Shown: positions 50,850-61,429, counted from the stretch's first letter. The stretch: DNA of 64,000 nt from Yamagishiella unicocca (GCA_003116995.1 BDSL01000204.1:1-64000), one strand, 5' to 3'. Translations and numbers: made by a program. The notes: a model not told the origin generated them from the sequence alone.

Positions 50850-53572
50850 ATGACATCGAGCAAGAGACCGCAAAATCACGAGCAGGAAGACCAAAAACGA
50901 AATCGGAATCGGAAACGGAATCGGAATCGGAATCAGAATCGGAAACAGGACGGGTCTCCACCAAATGGAAATGACATTGTGAATCGTGCTCGTACCCATA
51001 CTCGTACTCGTGCACGGGGTAAAACTCGAAGTCGTGTGCCTGATCATACGTCTACCCATCATGGACATACTCGTGGACGTACTCATGGGACTCGTGGACG
51101 TACTCATGGGACTCCTGGACGTACTCGTGTCCTTACGCATAGACATACTCGTGTCCTTACTCATAATAAGGCACATGGTAAGACACCGAGCATTCAGCCG
51201 TCATTGATCACTATTAATAATCCACGACGGAAATCCCGAAACGCGACGCAACAAAAGGAATCTGTAAAGGAGAAAACTGTAGATAGATCCCGTGTAATCC
51301 CTACAGATGACTTCCTTGACCAAGATGGCAAGAATGTCAATTTCCTTAACGATCTTCCGTATTCTAGTGCATACATTAATCTTGCAAAGTCCAAATGGTC
51401 TAACCTACCCATGTACAAAGACACTGTGTTCATGAGGTCCCTTGTGCAATCTATCCGCGACACACCGGTCACCATTGTTGTCTCTGGAACAGGGAGTGGC
51501 AAGACAGTCATTGTGCCAAAGGTAGCATCTAAAATATCATCATTGTTGTCTGGTCACAAGAAAGTTGCGGTGACGAACCCCAAGACTAGCACTACTCTAG
51601 CGAATGCATCGTATGGTGCAACATGCATGGATGTGGATCTAGGTGCAGAGGTGGGTTATCAATTCAGAGGCGCACCCAAAGAGGCGCGGTCAAGGAAAAC
51701 ACGACTTCTTTACCTCACAGATGGCATGTTACTTGCTCAGGCACGCTCGGACCCTCTTCTCAAGGAATATTCAGTGGTCGTTATCGATGAGGCACATGAA
51801 AGGCCACCTCCAGTTGACTTTTTGCTTCAGATATCGCTGACCATCCTTAAGAAGAGGACTGACTTTCGTTTGGTTGTGATGAGTGCGACCATCGACGCAA
51901 ATTTTTTCACCCGCTACTTCACTTCTAGGGATATTGCTGCGAATGTTCTCACTGCCAGTGGGACCCAACCATACAAAATTGATCGTATTTATTCATCTGA
52001 GGATGAGCCCAAAGATTTTATGAAACCTGGCTTCGAAGCCATAGACACCATTCTAAAGACGACGACGGATGGCGACATTCTCTTCTTTGTCCCCACTTCT
52101 AAAGATGCTGTTCAAGGCTGCCGCAAGTTTCAGTCATCTTCCTGCAAAGCATCATCATCTTGTCAGAGTACCTTGTGTACTGAGCTTTACAGCAAGGCTG
52201 CAGATGATCGCAAGATGAGCGCACTGACACCCCCTCCAGATCCATACATTCGCAAGATTATCTTTGCGACCAACGTGGCAGAATCTTCTTTCACATTCAC
52301 TGGTCTCACTCATGTCATAGACTCTGGCATGGAATTGTCGAGTCGCTGGGAGGGATCCAAACGCTGCCAAGTCATTACAAAACAGTACACGACACAAGCA
52401 CAGGTCACACAGAGGGTGGGGCGTGTTGGGCGTGTTGCGCCCGGAACAGTATACCACCTATATTCTAACAAAACACTGAAGGGCCTCAAAGAATACCCAG
52501 ATCCCAACATTTTGTCCATGGATCTCACACAGGAGGTCTTGTCTATGTTCACACATCAGGACCTTACAACTATCATTGAATCATTTGATCAGCTTCTCAC
52601 TCCACCGATGCTATCACAAGTCACTTGCGCTATGGCAATGTTGCATTTTTACAAGGCTATTTCCATAACTAAAGTAGGTAACAAAGTTGAGAACTCGAAA
52701 TCACTTTCATCCTCCCTTCCGTACTCCTCTATTCCTTGGTACAGGAAAAGTACATTCAAAAAGATACAAGACATATCCAAACTGTACAACGCAACCCTGA
52801 CTCCGTTTGGTATTGTCCTCCAAAGCGTTGTTACTAGTCTAAAATTATCGCCTTGGAACGCGCTCTTGGTTGCCATTGGTGGCATCTTCGAGAAACATTG
52901 GATGACGCTATCATCTTAGCCCACATACTAGAAGAAATATCAGCCGATGTGAACTCTATGTTTCCATTGAATGCAGATGACAAGGATGGGAAGAAGCCTC
53001 CGTTGATGAACAACAAGAGTGACCACCTCATGCTGATGAACATTTTCAAGAGAGCAAGAGACATATCACCCACGTCAGCTGACAAATTTTACAAGGAAAC
53101 TGGCATGTCTTACACGTTTTGGTCGCGTCTGGTATCGCGAGTCGAAGAGGACAAGGTCAAGCGCGCAAGAGACAACGTGCAAAATGTGTGTGCCAAGCAT
53201 GTGGATGACGCTTCTATTCGCATGTATCGCGATGCATGGGAACGAATCGGGGGATTGACGGATGATGGATATAGTCAGAGTGATCAGGACATAATGAAGG
53301 TTCTTCTCCTCGCGCGGCTACATCATTTTTTCCATGCGTGCACGCCAGGTAACAAAGACCAGACCACCCACCACATCGCATTCAGTGGTGACTGCTATAA
53401 GCTAAAGTTCCAGGCACTTTCTTCATCTCCAATGACGCCCCGTGATCCTCTCAAATCAGGTATTGTTGAACAGATTGTCGTAAGAAAGAAAGCCCATGAG
53501 AAACTGGACGAGCTGCCCATGACTCTGACTGTCGTCTCGCCCATATCATTCCGTCATCGAATCGATTTCTAA
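50850..53572 (+). CDS. DEAH-box RNA helicase with basic N-terminal tail, one frameshift
   Basis: The start is taken at the ATG at 50850, because the longer frame would begin inside a MITE. Residues 1-130 are disordered and basic with RNRNRKRNRN and RGRTHGT repeats. The core has GTGSGKT (213-219), DEAH (313-316), SAT (345-347) and QRVGRVGR (521-528), the pattern of DEAH/RHA RNA helicases that remodel RNA-protein complexes. The first frame stops at 52919, but the sequence continues in another frame to 53572 as a plausible C-terminal region. A single-base shift near 52890-52900 is therefore likely. Giant viruses often carry such helicases. Confidence 0.82.
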
Positions 53573-53639
53573 GCTCTGGGGCATGGTCGCGCACATATGC
53601 GATCATCTCGATTCATTTACGGACCCCATCATATGAAAA

Positions 53640-53728
53640 GGGGTGTAGTTGACTACATTGACTACTCTGACTACTTTCTGACTACTCTCACTACTTTTTG
53701 ATTACTCTGACTACTCTGACTCCGACTA
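53640..53728. repeat. 'tgactactc' tandem repeat
   Basis: Copies of 'ttgactactctgactac' fill the space between the convergent ends of the helicase and the prolyl hydroxylase. Confidence 0.85.
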
Positions 53729-53730
53729 TT

Positions 53731-54987
53731 CTATACGTTGAATAGTCCGAACTTAGTCGGATTACTACCCCAAATGCACTCACAAGCAACCATGTACTTC
53801 TCCCCTTGAGTGACAGGGTTGACATAATGTAGCTTATCTACACTGAATAAGAGACACCGATTATTTTTGGGTCTCAGTACAATGTTGTCATCGGGGAAAA
53901 TAATATGACCCCCTTCAGAAACATCATTTAAGTACATGACCAGGCTACACTCCCCTCCCTGTAAACTCCCATCCCTATGGGCGTGGAACCCAAACTGATT
54001 TGTTTGGTTTGTTTGGATACTTGGTTGATTTTGTTGATTTTGATGTTCACTTTGATTTCGAGCTTGATAGCAGCCATATGTAATCTTGTTTCCGACAACC
54101 TGAACTGTGGCCAGCCCACACCTCACAAGCGCGTTCTGTATCATGGTCAAGTATTTATCGCATTGCCCATACAGCTGAAGACGCCTAACGCCCCATTCTG
54201 CTATAATTTGATTAGAGAATCCAGGATTAAAGTCATCAATTACCAAAATATCATTCAGCCACAAGCGTGATGAAAGTTCAGAATGATAACAGAGATTATC
54301 CATATAACCTTCGTCTGTGAACTCATCATCATACTCCAGGCACCACTTGCGCACCCTGGTTGGATGCCATGTCCTTGCCACGAGCTCAGTGTATAAAACG
54401 TCATTTCGATCTTTTGCCTCCTTTATGAAGTCACGGGTATTCCCTAATAGGGGTGGTAGTTCGGTGTACCCCGTAGGAAACTCATGGCGGATCTTCCCTT
54501 GTCCGTATGCAGTACACCAGTAGGAGTCGTCTCCAACAGAGTCACATGGTTTGACTGGATAGGCATACCATTCGGTATTAGCCATTTGACGCCGCAATTT
54601 CCTAGGCAGTATTGCGTATATCCCATCAAGATCCTCATAGTTGGATACCTCTAATAAATCGAATCGCAGGCAAACGCCCGGTACCACGAACTTATTGTCG
54701 ATAGCATAGACAAATTCGTTGGCTCCGAGCTGAAATGTGCGCATTACAACTGGGCCAATGGATAAGCTAAATGATGTGGCCTTCCGAGCCTGGAACCCTA
54801 CTAGAACATCCACGTGTTCGACAAAGCTATTTTGAAATGGTTCGCGGTATATGGAAAACGTAGTATCTCCATTTTGTACTACCTGGAGCAATGCAGTATG
54901 AGAGCTATTCAGGGCACTGCTAAGAACTACTGCAGGATCAGATAACCCTTTAAACAAATCCTCAAACGTCATTCCAGGCAGGTTCAT
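53731..54987 (-). CDS. Prolyl 4-hydroxylase-like 2OG-Fe(II) dioxygenase
   Basis: The frame is intact for 418 residues. The C-terminal 2OG-oxygenase domain shows FHAHRDG (His-x-Asp iron ligands, about residues 334-340) and HYVNPVTQGEKYMVACE (second His and the Lys that holds 2-oxoglutarate, about 384-400). The N-terminal ~230 residues are unrecognised. They have DLFKGLSDPAVVL and a DDSYWCTAYGQG stretch. Prolyl hydroxylases modify prolines in collagen-like or other proteins, and Pro-rich repeat proteins are encoded at 15209 and 35591. A poly-Gln/Asn/Thr loop (about 305-330) interrupts the domain. Partial copies follow upstream on the same strand at 55100 and 56110. Confidence 0.82.
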   Translation of the reverse strand: MNLPGMTFEDLFKGLSDPAVVLSSALNSSHTALLQVVQNGDTTFSIYREPFQNSFVEHVDVLVGFQARKATSFSLSIGPVVMRTFQLGANEFVYAIDNKFVVPGVCLRFDLLEVSNYEDLDGIYAILPRKLRRQMANTEWYAYPVKPCDSVGDDSYWCTAYGQGKIRHEFPTGYTELPPLLGNTRDFIKEAKDRNDVLYTELVARTWHPTRVRKWCLEYDDEFTDEGYMDNLCYHSELSSRLWLNDILVIDDFNPGFSNQIIAEWGVRRLQLYGQCDKYLTMIQNALVRCGLATVQVVGNKITYGCYQARNQSEHQNQQNQPSIQTNQTNQFGFHAHRDGSLQGGECSLVMYLNDVSEGGHIIFPDDNIVLRPKNNRCLLFSVDKLHYVNPVTQGEKYMVACECIWGSNPTKFGLFNV

Positions 54988-55049
54988 TCAAGGCTCTTAG
55001 ATCCTTGACAACTCTTAGTACAATAGTATTTGAAAAGTAAGCTTATACT

Positions 55050-55079
55050 CAGCGTTGTACCCGTAATAAGACACCCTTA
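55050..55079. mobile_element. Left half of an 81-bp-family MITE
   Basis: CAGCGTTGTACCCGTAATAA and the following ACACCCTTA match the family, then the sequence jumps directly into a hydroxylase-gene copy. This points to deletion or recombination at the element. Confidence 0.7.
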
Positions 55080-55099
55080 GACCTTCGTCTGTGAACTTA

Positions 55100-55735
55100 T
55101 CATCCTACTCCAGGCATCACTTGCGCACCCTGGTTGGATGCCATGTCCTCAGTGTATAAAACATCATTTCGATCTTTTGCCCCCTTTTTAAAGTCACGGG
55201 TATTTCCCAATAGGGGTGGCAGTTCAGTGTACCCTGTAGGAAGCTCATGGCGGAGCTCCCCTTGTCCGTATGCAGTACACCAGTAGGAGTCGTCTCCAAC
55301 AGAGTCACTCGGTTTGACTGGATAGGCATACCACTTGGTAATAGCCATTTGATGCCGCCATTGATTAGGTAGTACTGCATATATCCCATCAAGATCCTCA
55401 TAGTTGGATACCTCTAGTAAATGAAATCGCAGGCAAACGGCCGGTACCACAAACTTATTGTCGATAGCATAGACAAATTCGTTGGCTTCGAGCTGAAATG
55501 TGCGCATTACAACTGGCCCAATTGACAAGCTAAAGGATGTGGCTTTCCTAGCCTGGAACCCCACTACCACATCCGCGCGTTCGACAAAGCGACTTGTAAA
55601 TGGTTTGCGGTATATGGAAAAAGTAGTATCTCCATTTTGTATTAACTGGAGAAATGCAGTATGATAGCTATCCAGGGCACTGCTAAGAACTACTGCAGGA
55701 TCAGATAACCCTTTAAACAAATCCTCAAACGTCAT
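55100..55735 (-). pseudogene. Truncated paralogue of the prolyl hydroxylase N-terminal region
   Basis: About 211 codons closely follow the first half of the 53731-54987 protein (MTFEDLFKGLSDPAVVL start, DDSYWCTAYGQG). The iron-binding half is missing, and the frame shifts near its end, where the sequence meets the MITE half at 55050-55079. Without the 2OG domain it cannot be an oxygenase. It is a duplicated remnant or a stand-alone N-terminal domain. Confidence 0.75.
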
Positions 55736-56717
55736 TCCAGGCAGGTTCCTTCAAGGCTCCTAGATCCTTGACAACTCTTAGTATAATAGTATTTGAAAAG
55801 TAAACCTTATACTTGATGAGGTCTTTGCACAGTTAAAACCAGGAAATGCTCAATGTCATCAGGCATCTGATGCTGTCCGAAATTGAGCTTCTGGAAATAT
55901 AGCTTACTGGAAGAGAACAACGAATATCATTTATGATGCCCGTAATACTACACCCCTAAATCACTTCCCCCCTTAAGTATATTACAGGGTTACACTCCCT
56001 CATTTGTTAACTCCCAATCCCTGTGGTTGGCGCCAGCGGGCAACGGGATAGTGGGCGTGGCACCCAGATCGTTTTGTATACATACTACGTCCGCAAGAAT
56101 GGATACAAATGCGCATTACAACTGGCCCAATTGACAAGCTAAAGGATGTGGCTTTCCTAGCCTGGAACCCCACTACCACATCCGCGCGTTCGACAAAGCG
56201 ACTTGTAAATGGTTTGCGGTATATGGAAAAAGTAGTATCTCCATTTTGTATTAACTGGAGAAATGCAGTATGATAGCTATCCAGGGCACTGCTAAGAACT
56301 ACTGCAGGATCAGATAACCCTTTAAACAAATCCTCAAACGTCATTCCAGGCAGGTTCCTTCAAGGCTCCTAGATCCTTGACAACTCTTAGTATAATAGTA
56401 TTTGAAAAGTAAACCTTATACTATAGGTCTTGCACAGTTAAAACAGGAAATGCTCAATGTCATCAGGCATCTGATGCTGTCCGAATTGAGCTTCTGGAAA
56501 TATAGCTTACTGGAAGAGAACAACGAATATCATTTATGATGCCCGTAATACTACACCCCTAAATCACTTCCCCCCTTAAGTATATTACAGGGTTACACTC
56601 CCTCATTTGTTAACTCCCAATCCCTGTGGTTGGCGCCAGCGGGCAACGGGAAGAGTGGGCGTGGCACCCGAGATCGTTTTGTATACATACTACGTCCGCA
56701 AGAATGGATACAAATGA
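55500..56717. repeat. Tandem duplication of about 610 bp
   Basis: The segment starting 'gcgcattacaactggcccaa' (55503) recurs at 56111, and both copies run with few differences into the same 'tcatcaggcatctgatgctg' and 'gtatacatactacgtccgca' sequence. The unit includes a 5' piece of the hydroxylase gene, so a third broken copy (56110-56344) exists. A few single-base gaps differ between the copies. Confidence 0.88.
56110..56344 (-). pseudogene. Third partial hydroxylase copy
   Basis: About 78 codons from the MTFEDLF start are nearly identical to 55500-55735. The frame then runs into unrelated sequence and stops at 56000. Confidence 0.75.
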
Positions 56718-57383
56718 TAGCGTTGGTTTCGTGATCCTAAATGATTCAGTTTTTTCCAAAACAAACAACAATAACATATATATCATGCTGTTCATCGACG
56801 GATGTGTGTCATTGTTGACATTTTTCACAACTTGGAACATCCTATTATTAGCACTACATAGTCATGTGTACATACACATCGACCTCTTAATGACGTCCAT
56901 TGTTACCCTTACAGTGTCCACATACCTAATTTACGTTAAACCAGGGTATATAAGCATGGTTTTACCGCCTTACGATATTTGGAGGATGCCCTGGAGCATT
57001 AATGTCGATGTCGAAAAGAGGACACGGTTACTCCTAGATAGTGGCTTGTGGCTAAATATTGTGCACATATTAGCACATATCTTACCCGTCATGATTATTT
57101 TGTATTTCCACGGTCGATATTACCTCCACTCAGGTATTGTATACAAACGATGTTAGCGATCTTATTAATTCTCCTGTATGTCCGTATAATTAAGGCAGAT
57201 GAAGTCTATGATTGCCCATTGTCCGAATTAGCAATTGTCGTTTGTTCCACATTAATCTTATATGTTGGTTTTCTTGCCTTGTGCTGGTATTCCACGCGCG
57301 CGCGTAGATTATTTTCTATTAAATCTCCACGTACGCGCAACAGGTCGAGCAGCAGCGTTGTGCCCGTATTAACTAAACCTTAA
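56704..57383 (+). pseudogene. Multi-pass membrane protein, frameshifted, end altered by MITE
   Basis: The ATG at 56704 opens a hydrophobic protein with helices near residues 25-50 (MLFIDGCVSLLTFFTTWNILLLA), 55-75 and 110-130. The frame stops at 57156, but the next frame, from about 57130, continues with two further helices (MLAILLILLYV, IVVCSTLILYVGFLALCWY) and a basic end. A one-base shift would join them. The last codons of this second frame, including its stop, come from the 81-bp MITE at 57353, so insertion replaced the original C terminus. Function is unknown. Confidence 0.5.
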
Positions 57384-57433
57384 GTTTATTTTACAAATTG
57401 ATTTAGGGGTGTATCATTACGGGCACAACGCTG
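57353..57433. mobile_element. Complete 81-bp MITE
   Basis: The ends CAGCGTTGTGCCCGTATT and TACGGGCACAACGCTG are inverted repeats. It is flanked on both sides by TCGAGCAG (57345-57352 and 57434-57441), an exact 8-bp duplication. Its interior is inverted relative to the copy at 50366. Confidence 0.94.
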
Positions 57434-57544
57434 TCGAGCAGCCATGAGGTAACCACCAGTCATAACCGATGCATGTAGTGTTCATGACATCCTTGAAAAA
57501 CTCACTGATTAAAATAGTATTTGAAAATTATGCTTTTACAACTT

Positions 57545-57715
57545 ATTTAGGGTTTTTGTAGTTGTTGTAGTTCTTGTAGTTCTTGTAGTTCTTGTAGTTG
57601 TTGTAGTTGTTGTAGTTGCAGTTATCATTGTAGTTATCATTGTAGTTATTAAAGCTGTTGTTGTAGTTGCCATAGTTGCCATAGTTGCCTCAGTTGCCAT
57701 AGTTGTATAATTGGT
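57545..57715. repeat. 'gttgtagtt' repeats before the TBP-like gene
   Basis: Imperfect copies of 'ttgtagttcttgtag' and 'gccatagttgcc' fill most of the leader of the next gene. A short Thr-rich minus-strand frame here is a repeat artefact. Confidence 0.8.
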
Positions 57716-57723
57716 TGTTATTG

Positions 57724-58777
57724 ATGACATCCCGGATCACGGAGAAGGGGAAGGAGTTGGATGAAGAACTATCAAAATCATTGAAGTTGATCAATGATTG
57801 CAGCTACACGAATATCAAGCCAACGACTCTTTCAATCTCCACAATATCCTTCGTAGCGGTGTTGAATATGGAAAAACTAAACCTTAAATACATTTACGAC
57901 CGATTTTCAGACCCTCCAGTTATGAAGACGATAGATACATGTCTTAGCTCTACCAGTAACATCGAGAAACAAGTGATGCTCTCCGATAATGCTGTCTTTT
58001 CCAATTCTGCAATTATGAAGTTCGAGAAATGCTTCAAGAACATTATTGCAGTCAAGATCTTCCACAATGGAGTATTGCACATCACAGGGCCATCATCTGT
58101 CCGTGACCTCATTTCAACGCTCGACATGGTCACCAAGATACTTGATGCCATCTATCAGCAACCTCCGGGTATGTATATGCAGATGTATTCCTGGCTGTTT
58201 GTCCCTTGTTGTCCCTTGATTTTGTTACTTTGGATGAATTCAGGTACCGTGGGTGTTGACGACTTCCACACACAGATGATCAACACCAACTTCGAAATCA
58301 AACAAAGCCTCAAAAAAGAAGCTGTTCATGCAGCTTTTAAGAGGAATAACATCATTGCAATGCTCCCAGAAACTCATCCAGCTGTGCGTCTCATGATCAA
58401 AACTCCTTCACAAAGTGATCGGACAGGCGATTACTTCATTCATTTTTTGCTACTGGACAGGTCATAATTACCGGATCTAAGTGCGGGCTGGCGCTCCTGG
58501 AGGCGCACGAATGTGTCACTCGCATTCTCGACAAAGAACTGATAATATTATTGCTCCAAAGAAGAAAACATCGACGACGTGTGGAAATGTCAGTGTTCGA
58601 AATACGCTCATTTCTTTGGCATTGGGCGACATGAGTGAAGAAGATATTTCGGCATTGGACAATATTTTGGGCGGAGAATCTCCCGGTAATACCACGAAGC
58701 CTGACAACTCAGTATGTGACAACGACGACGACGAACTCCTTCGCGCACTCAACGAGACTCTTGGGGATGATCTATGA
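57724..58777 (+). pseudogene. TATA-binding-protein-like factor, frameshifted
   Basis: The start is taken at the ATG at 57724 (MTSRITEKG). The first half holds TISFVAVLNMEKLNLKYIYDRF and, later, NIIAVKIFHNGVLHITGPSS, the pattern of one TBP repeat. The second half has VDDFHTQMINTNFEI and RLMIKTP. In a shifted frame after the T-run at 58442-58447 comes ATGQVIITGSKCG, the matching motif of the second repeat. A further shift near 58535 leads into an acidic tail ending at 58777. TBP places RNA polymerase at promoters, and giant viruses often carry divergent versions. The first frame alone would stop at 58467. A possible intron lies at 58169-58243. Confidence 0.6.
58169..58243 (+). other. Possible 75-nt spliceosomal-type intron in the TBP-like gene
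   Basis: It starts GTATGTATATGCAG and ends TTGGATGAATTCAG, the usual GT...AG boundaries with a strong GTATGT donor and a TTCAG acceptor. Unspliced it would insert 25 mostly hydrophobic residues (YSWLFVPCCPLILLLW) between the two TBP-like repeats, which no TBP has. It is a multiple of three, so the frame is kept either way. Confidence 0.5.
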
Positions 58778-58818
58778 ACTAATATCGATTGAACTAATAT
58801 CGATTGAACTAATATCGA

Positions 58819-59148
58819 TTACTTTTTCTTGCGACTGGCACTGATTTGCTTCTTCCTGCTTGATCTCCAATTATGGACGTTCCGACCGAACTGGCCAAGG
58901 GATACAGACGCGCGCTTCTTTAATGCTCTGGAGTATGTGGTTACACGCGATCCGACAGATTTGACACGCATCTTTAGTTTTGTCTTTTTTGTTGGTTGTT
59001 TGGGAAATACAGCGTTCATGCTTTCGCCATTACCTCCATTCTTTTGTTGTTGTTGCAATTGCAGCCAGCTGGCATGATCGTATTTTGTCCTAGAAGTCCT
59101 AAAATTGTTAGAGATAAGATTCATGAATACAATTATGAAATATCGCAT
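58819..59148 (-). CDS. Small strongly basic protein
   Basis: The protein has 109 residues. The C-terminal half is rich in Lys, Arg and Ser (KKTKLKMRVKSVGSRV, RSSRKKQISASRKKK), so it could bind DNA or be virion-packaged. The Gln run (LQLQQQQKNGG) comes from a 'tgttgttgttg' tract. The 5' end overlaps the divergent 59192 gene's upstream region. No family was recognised. Confidence 0.4.
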   Translation of the reverse strand: MRYFIIVFMNLISNNFRTSRTKYDHASWLQLQQQQKNGGNGESMNAVFPKQPTKKTKLKMRVKSVGSRVTTYSRALKKRASVSLGQFGRNVHNWRSSRKKQISASRKKK

Positions 59149-59191
59149 TGTAATATCACATGAAATTTTCGTTATTTATGATCATCATAAG

Positions 59192-59771
59192 ATGGTTCGC
59201 TGTATCAATCTCTACGTCGTTCCCCAACACATCACGCACAAGGATTATATAGAAGAGCCCGGCGTGTCAAGCATGAAAAGCCTGTGCGCCAGCTGGGAGT
59301 ATGATTTGGGTGACAGCTCGTTGAAAATGATTGACTTGTGTGTCAAGAATATGGGATCCTACACTCCATCTTGTTGCGAGACGGTCAGAAACAAAAGTAA
59401 AGAATCATGGTGTCCAAAATGCCACATGTTTTATCATGGTCTTTGTCCACTATCACCCATTGTAAAAGATGCGTTTACACTGAACATGGGATACTCATCT
59501 TCCATAGGAAAGCAATGTGTCACAAGACCACTGTACAGACACTACTTCGCAAAATTTCCGGGAACAACAGATTCCGACTTCGTGCGCCTATTTCCAAAGA
59601 ACATGATGTACAGAGAATCACGCGTGAAATGTGTCCGATATGCTTTCTGAAATTGATGCAGATGCTATTCTGGATTGTGAAATATCAGGTTTGCTAGATT
59701 TCTTGAAAGGGTACATGCATCTCATAGAACAGGGCCAACCTGTCCGGATAATTATACACAATAAGTATTGA
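59192..59771 (+). CDS. Zinc-ribbon-like protein, frame uncertain at 3' end
   Basis: The main frame runs 59192-59650 (ATG at 59192; earlier in-frame ATGs at 59123 and 59135 are also possible). It has WCPKCHMFYHGLCPL near residue 73, a Cys/His cluster. The frame stops at 59650, but overlapping frames hold a second CPIC pair near 59632 and then a good 43-codon frame from 59640 to 59771. Two small shifts could join these into one zinc-binding protein. No family was recognised. Confidence 0.45.
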
Positions 59772-59900
59772 TGTCTACTGAGTCTACTGAGTCTACTGAG
59801 TCTACTGAGTCTAATGAGTCTACTGAGTCTACTGAGTCTACTGATGTCTACTGAGTCTACTGATGTCTACTGAGTCTACTGAGTATTGATGTCTACTAAG
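59772..59900. repeat. 'gagtctact' tandem repeat
   Basis: About a dozen copies of 'tgagtctac', some with 'tgatgtctac', follow the 59192 gene. The rest of the gap to 60056 holds no gene. Confidence 0.88.
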
Positions 59901-60056
59901 TATTGATATTGATAAGTACACATTTCATGTACAGTAACCAAAGTTTCACCGATACCTTTTGAAAACAAATCATATCGTTACAAATTTCCTAAGGAAGGTT
60001 CGCTGCTAAGTCGCGAACGAATCACAACAAGTCGCAATCCACCATCGCAAAACAGG

Positions 60057-60827
60057 TTACGGCTTGATTCCTGGCAACGCGTCTCCGCAGGTCTGCAGGA
60101 ATACGTTGATGCCTTGGGCGGGAATGGCGATCACCTGCTTGCTACCACCACCGTTAGGGTCGTGCCCGGCTTGCACCATGCCTATCAGGAAGCCGTCCAT
60201 GTTCAGAATGGGGCTACCGGAGTACCCTGGCTCGGCGTAGGTGTCGATTGGTGAAGGAACCGAAGGGCGATCGGGCACCACCCATGAAGCCAACGCTCGA
60301 AACGGTGCCGCTATTGAAGCTCAGTTGCGGAGCATCCCGTCCAGCGAAGCCAATCACATAGGCGTTGTCACCGGTAGCTGCCACGGAGCCGTGCGGTCGT
60401 GGCGGGTGCGCGGGCTGCTGCGGGCATTTGAAGACGGCCACGTCTGGGACCCAATCAATCCGGGCGTTTTCAGGCGGGACCTGTTGCCGCTGCCCTGACT
60501 TCACCAGCTCGATGGGGACCTGGGCGTTGAAGGCACTGCCGTCGCTCATCAATGCAAAGAAATCCGTTGCACCACTTTCAAGACCATGTGCGCAAGTAAG
60601 AATGTAGGGGTCGCTGTCGGAGTAGAAGAATCCGTTGAGGTAAATCACTGGCTCCAGGTCGAAGGGCTCTCCTGCCGACGTCTACAGCCAACTATCTTCA
60701 CAACTAAACTCTTGCTGCAGTTGAAGATCAGCTTGCGCCGCTCCTGCTCCATCGCCGCGAAAGAGCGCCTGATCTCATAGTCGATAGGAAACTCCATAGC
60801 GCCATGCAGAAAGTTATATCTGTCCAT
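60057..60827 (-). pseudogene. Trypsin-like serine protease, frameshifted
   Basis: Three minus-strand frames join: 60827-60645 (ATG at 60827, with TATATATAAC about 10-20 bases upstream), 60648-60214 and 60293-60057. The catalytic His is in ILTCAHGL, the Asp in PDVAVFK, and the Ser in EPGYSGSPIL, the triad of chymotrypsin-fold (S1C-like) proteases. At least two single-base shifts (near 60650 and 60290) break it. The sequence is richer in G/C than its neighbours, which may mean a separate origin. It could act in virion processing or on host proteins. Confidence 0.65.
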
Positions 60828-60892
60828 AGATTGTTATATATATTCAGTTAGCGTTCGCATGCGTCGTCGTCGTATTTGTAGCCACAATCTTT

Positions 60893-61216
60893 TTACTCTT
60901 CATCATAAAATATGTTTGGTAGCTTGTCGATGTTCTCCCATAGGATAATTGGCCCGCGCCAACCCACTCGTGTCTGTTTAGGGTAAGAGGACCAGTGCTT
61001 TTTTATTTTCATCAGCAATAATGTGGAAACTTCTTTTTCCTTTGCTACCCTCAAGAAATCCTCTCTTGTTGACAGGGTAAAACCTTCAGGTGCGTACTCT
61101 ATATCCATGCTTCGGGAATATATGATTCCATCATATTTTTTTGACCATTGAACATCTGCCAGCCATGGATAATCTGAGTCAAACCTGTACCAGTTTACAT
61201 GTTGCGAAAGAACCAC
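60893..61216 (-). CDS. Short unknown protein, 5' end uncertain
   Basis: The frame has 107 codons opening with a GTG at 61216. No ATG lies in frame before an upstream stop near 61256, and related-looking codons continue beyond that stop (KYPTIGESGKEDMHH). The gene may be truncated or misread. The protein is Trp-rich (WYRFDSDYPW, HWSSYPKQTRVGWRG) and otherwise unrecognised. Confidence 0.35.
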   Translation of the reverse strand: MVLSQHVNWYRFDSDYPWLADVQWSKKYDGIIYSRSMDIEYAPEGFTLSTREDFLRVAKEKEVSTLLLMKIKKHWSSYPKQTRVGWRGPIILWENIDKLPNIFYDEE

Positions 61217-61429
61217 TCTTTCTACATTGATCTGTTTTCCAGGGATTTTTCAAGCATGGTGCATATCCTCTTTACCGGATTCTCCAATGGTTGGGTACTT
61301 CACTATTGATAGTCAGTACGTCTTTAGGAAAGTGGTCATTCTAACCCCATTCTCTACAAGTGGACATTCCAGCAAAGCAGTGCAGTTCTACACCACCAAC
61401 GGAGAAGACACTCCCCTTTGTACATACCC

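Noticed and set aside
57536..57730. Thr-rich minus-strand frame before the TBP-like gene
   Set aside because: It is a simple-repeat artefact.
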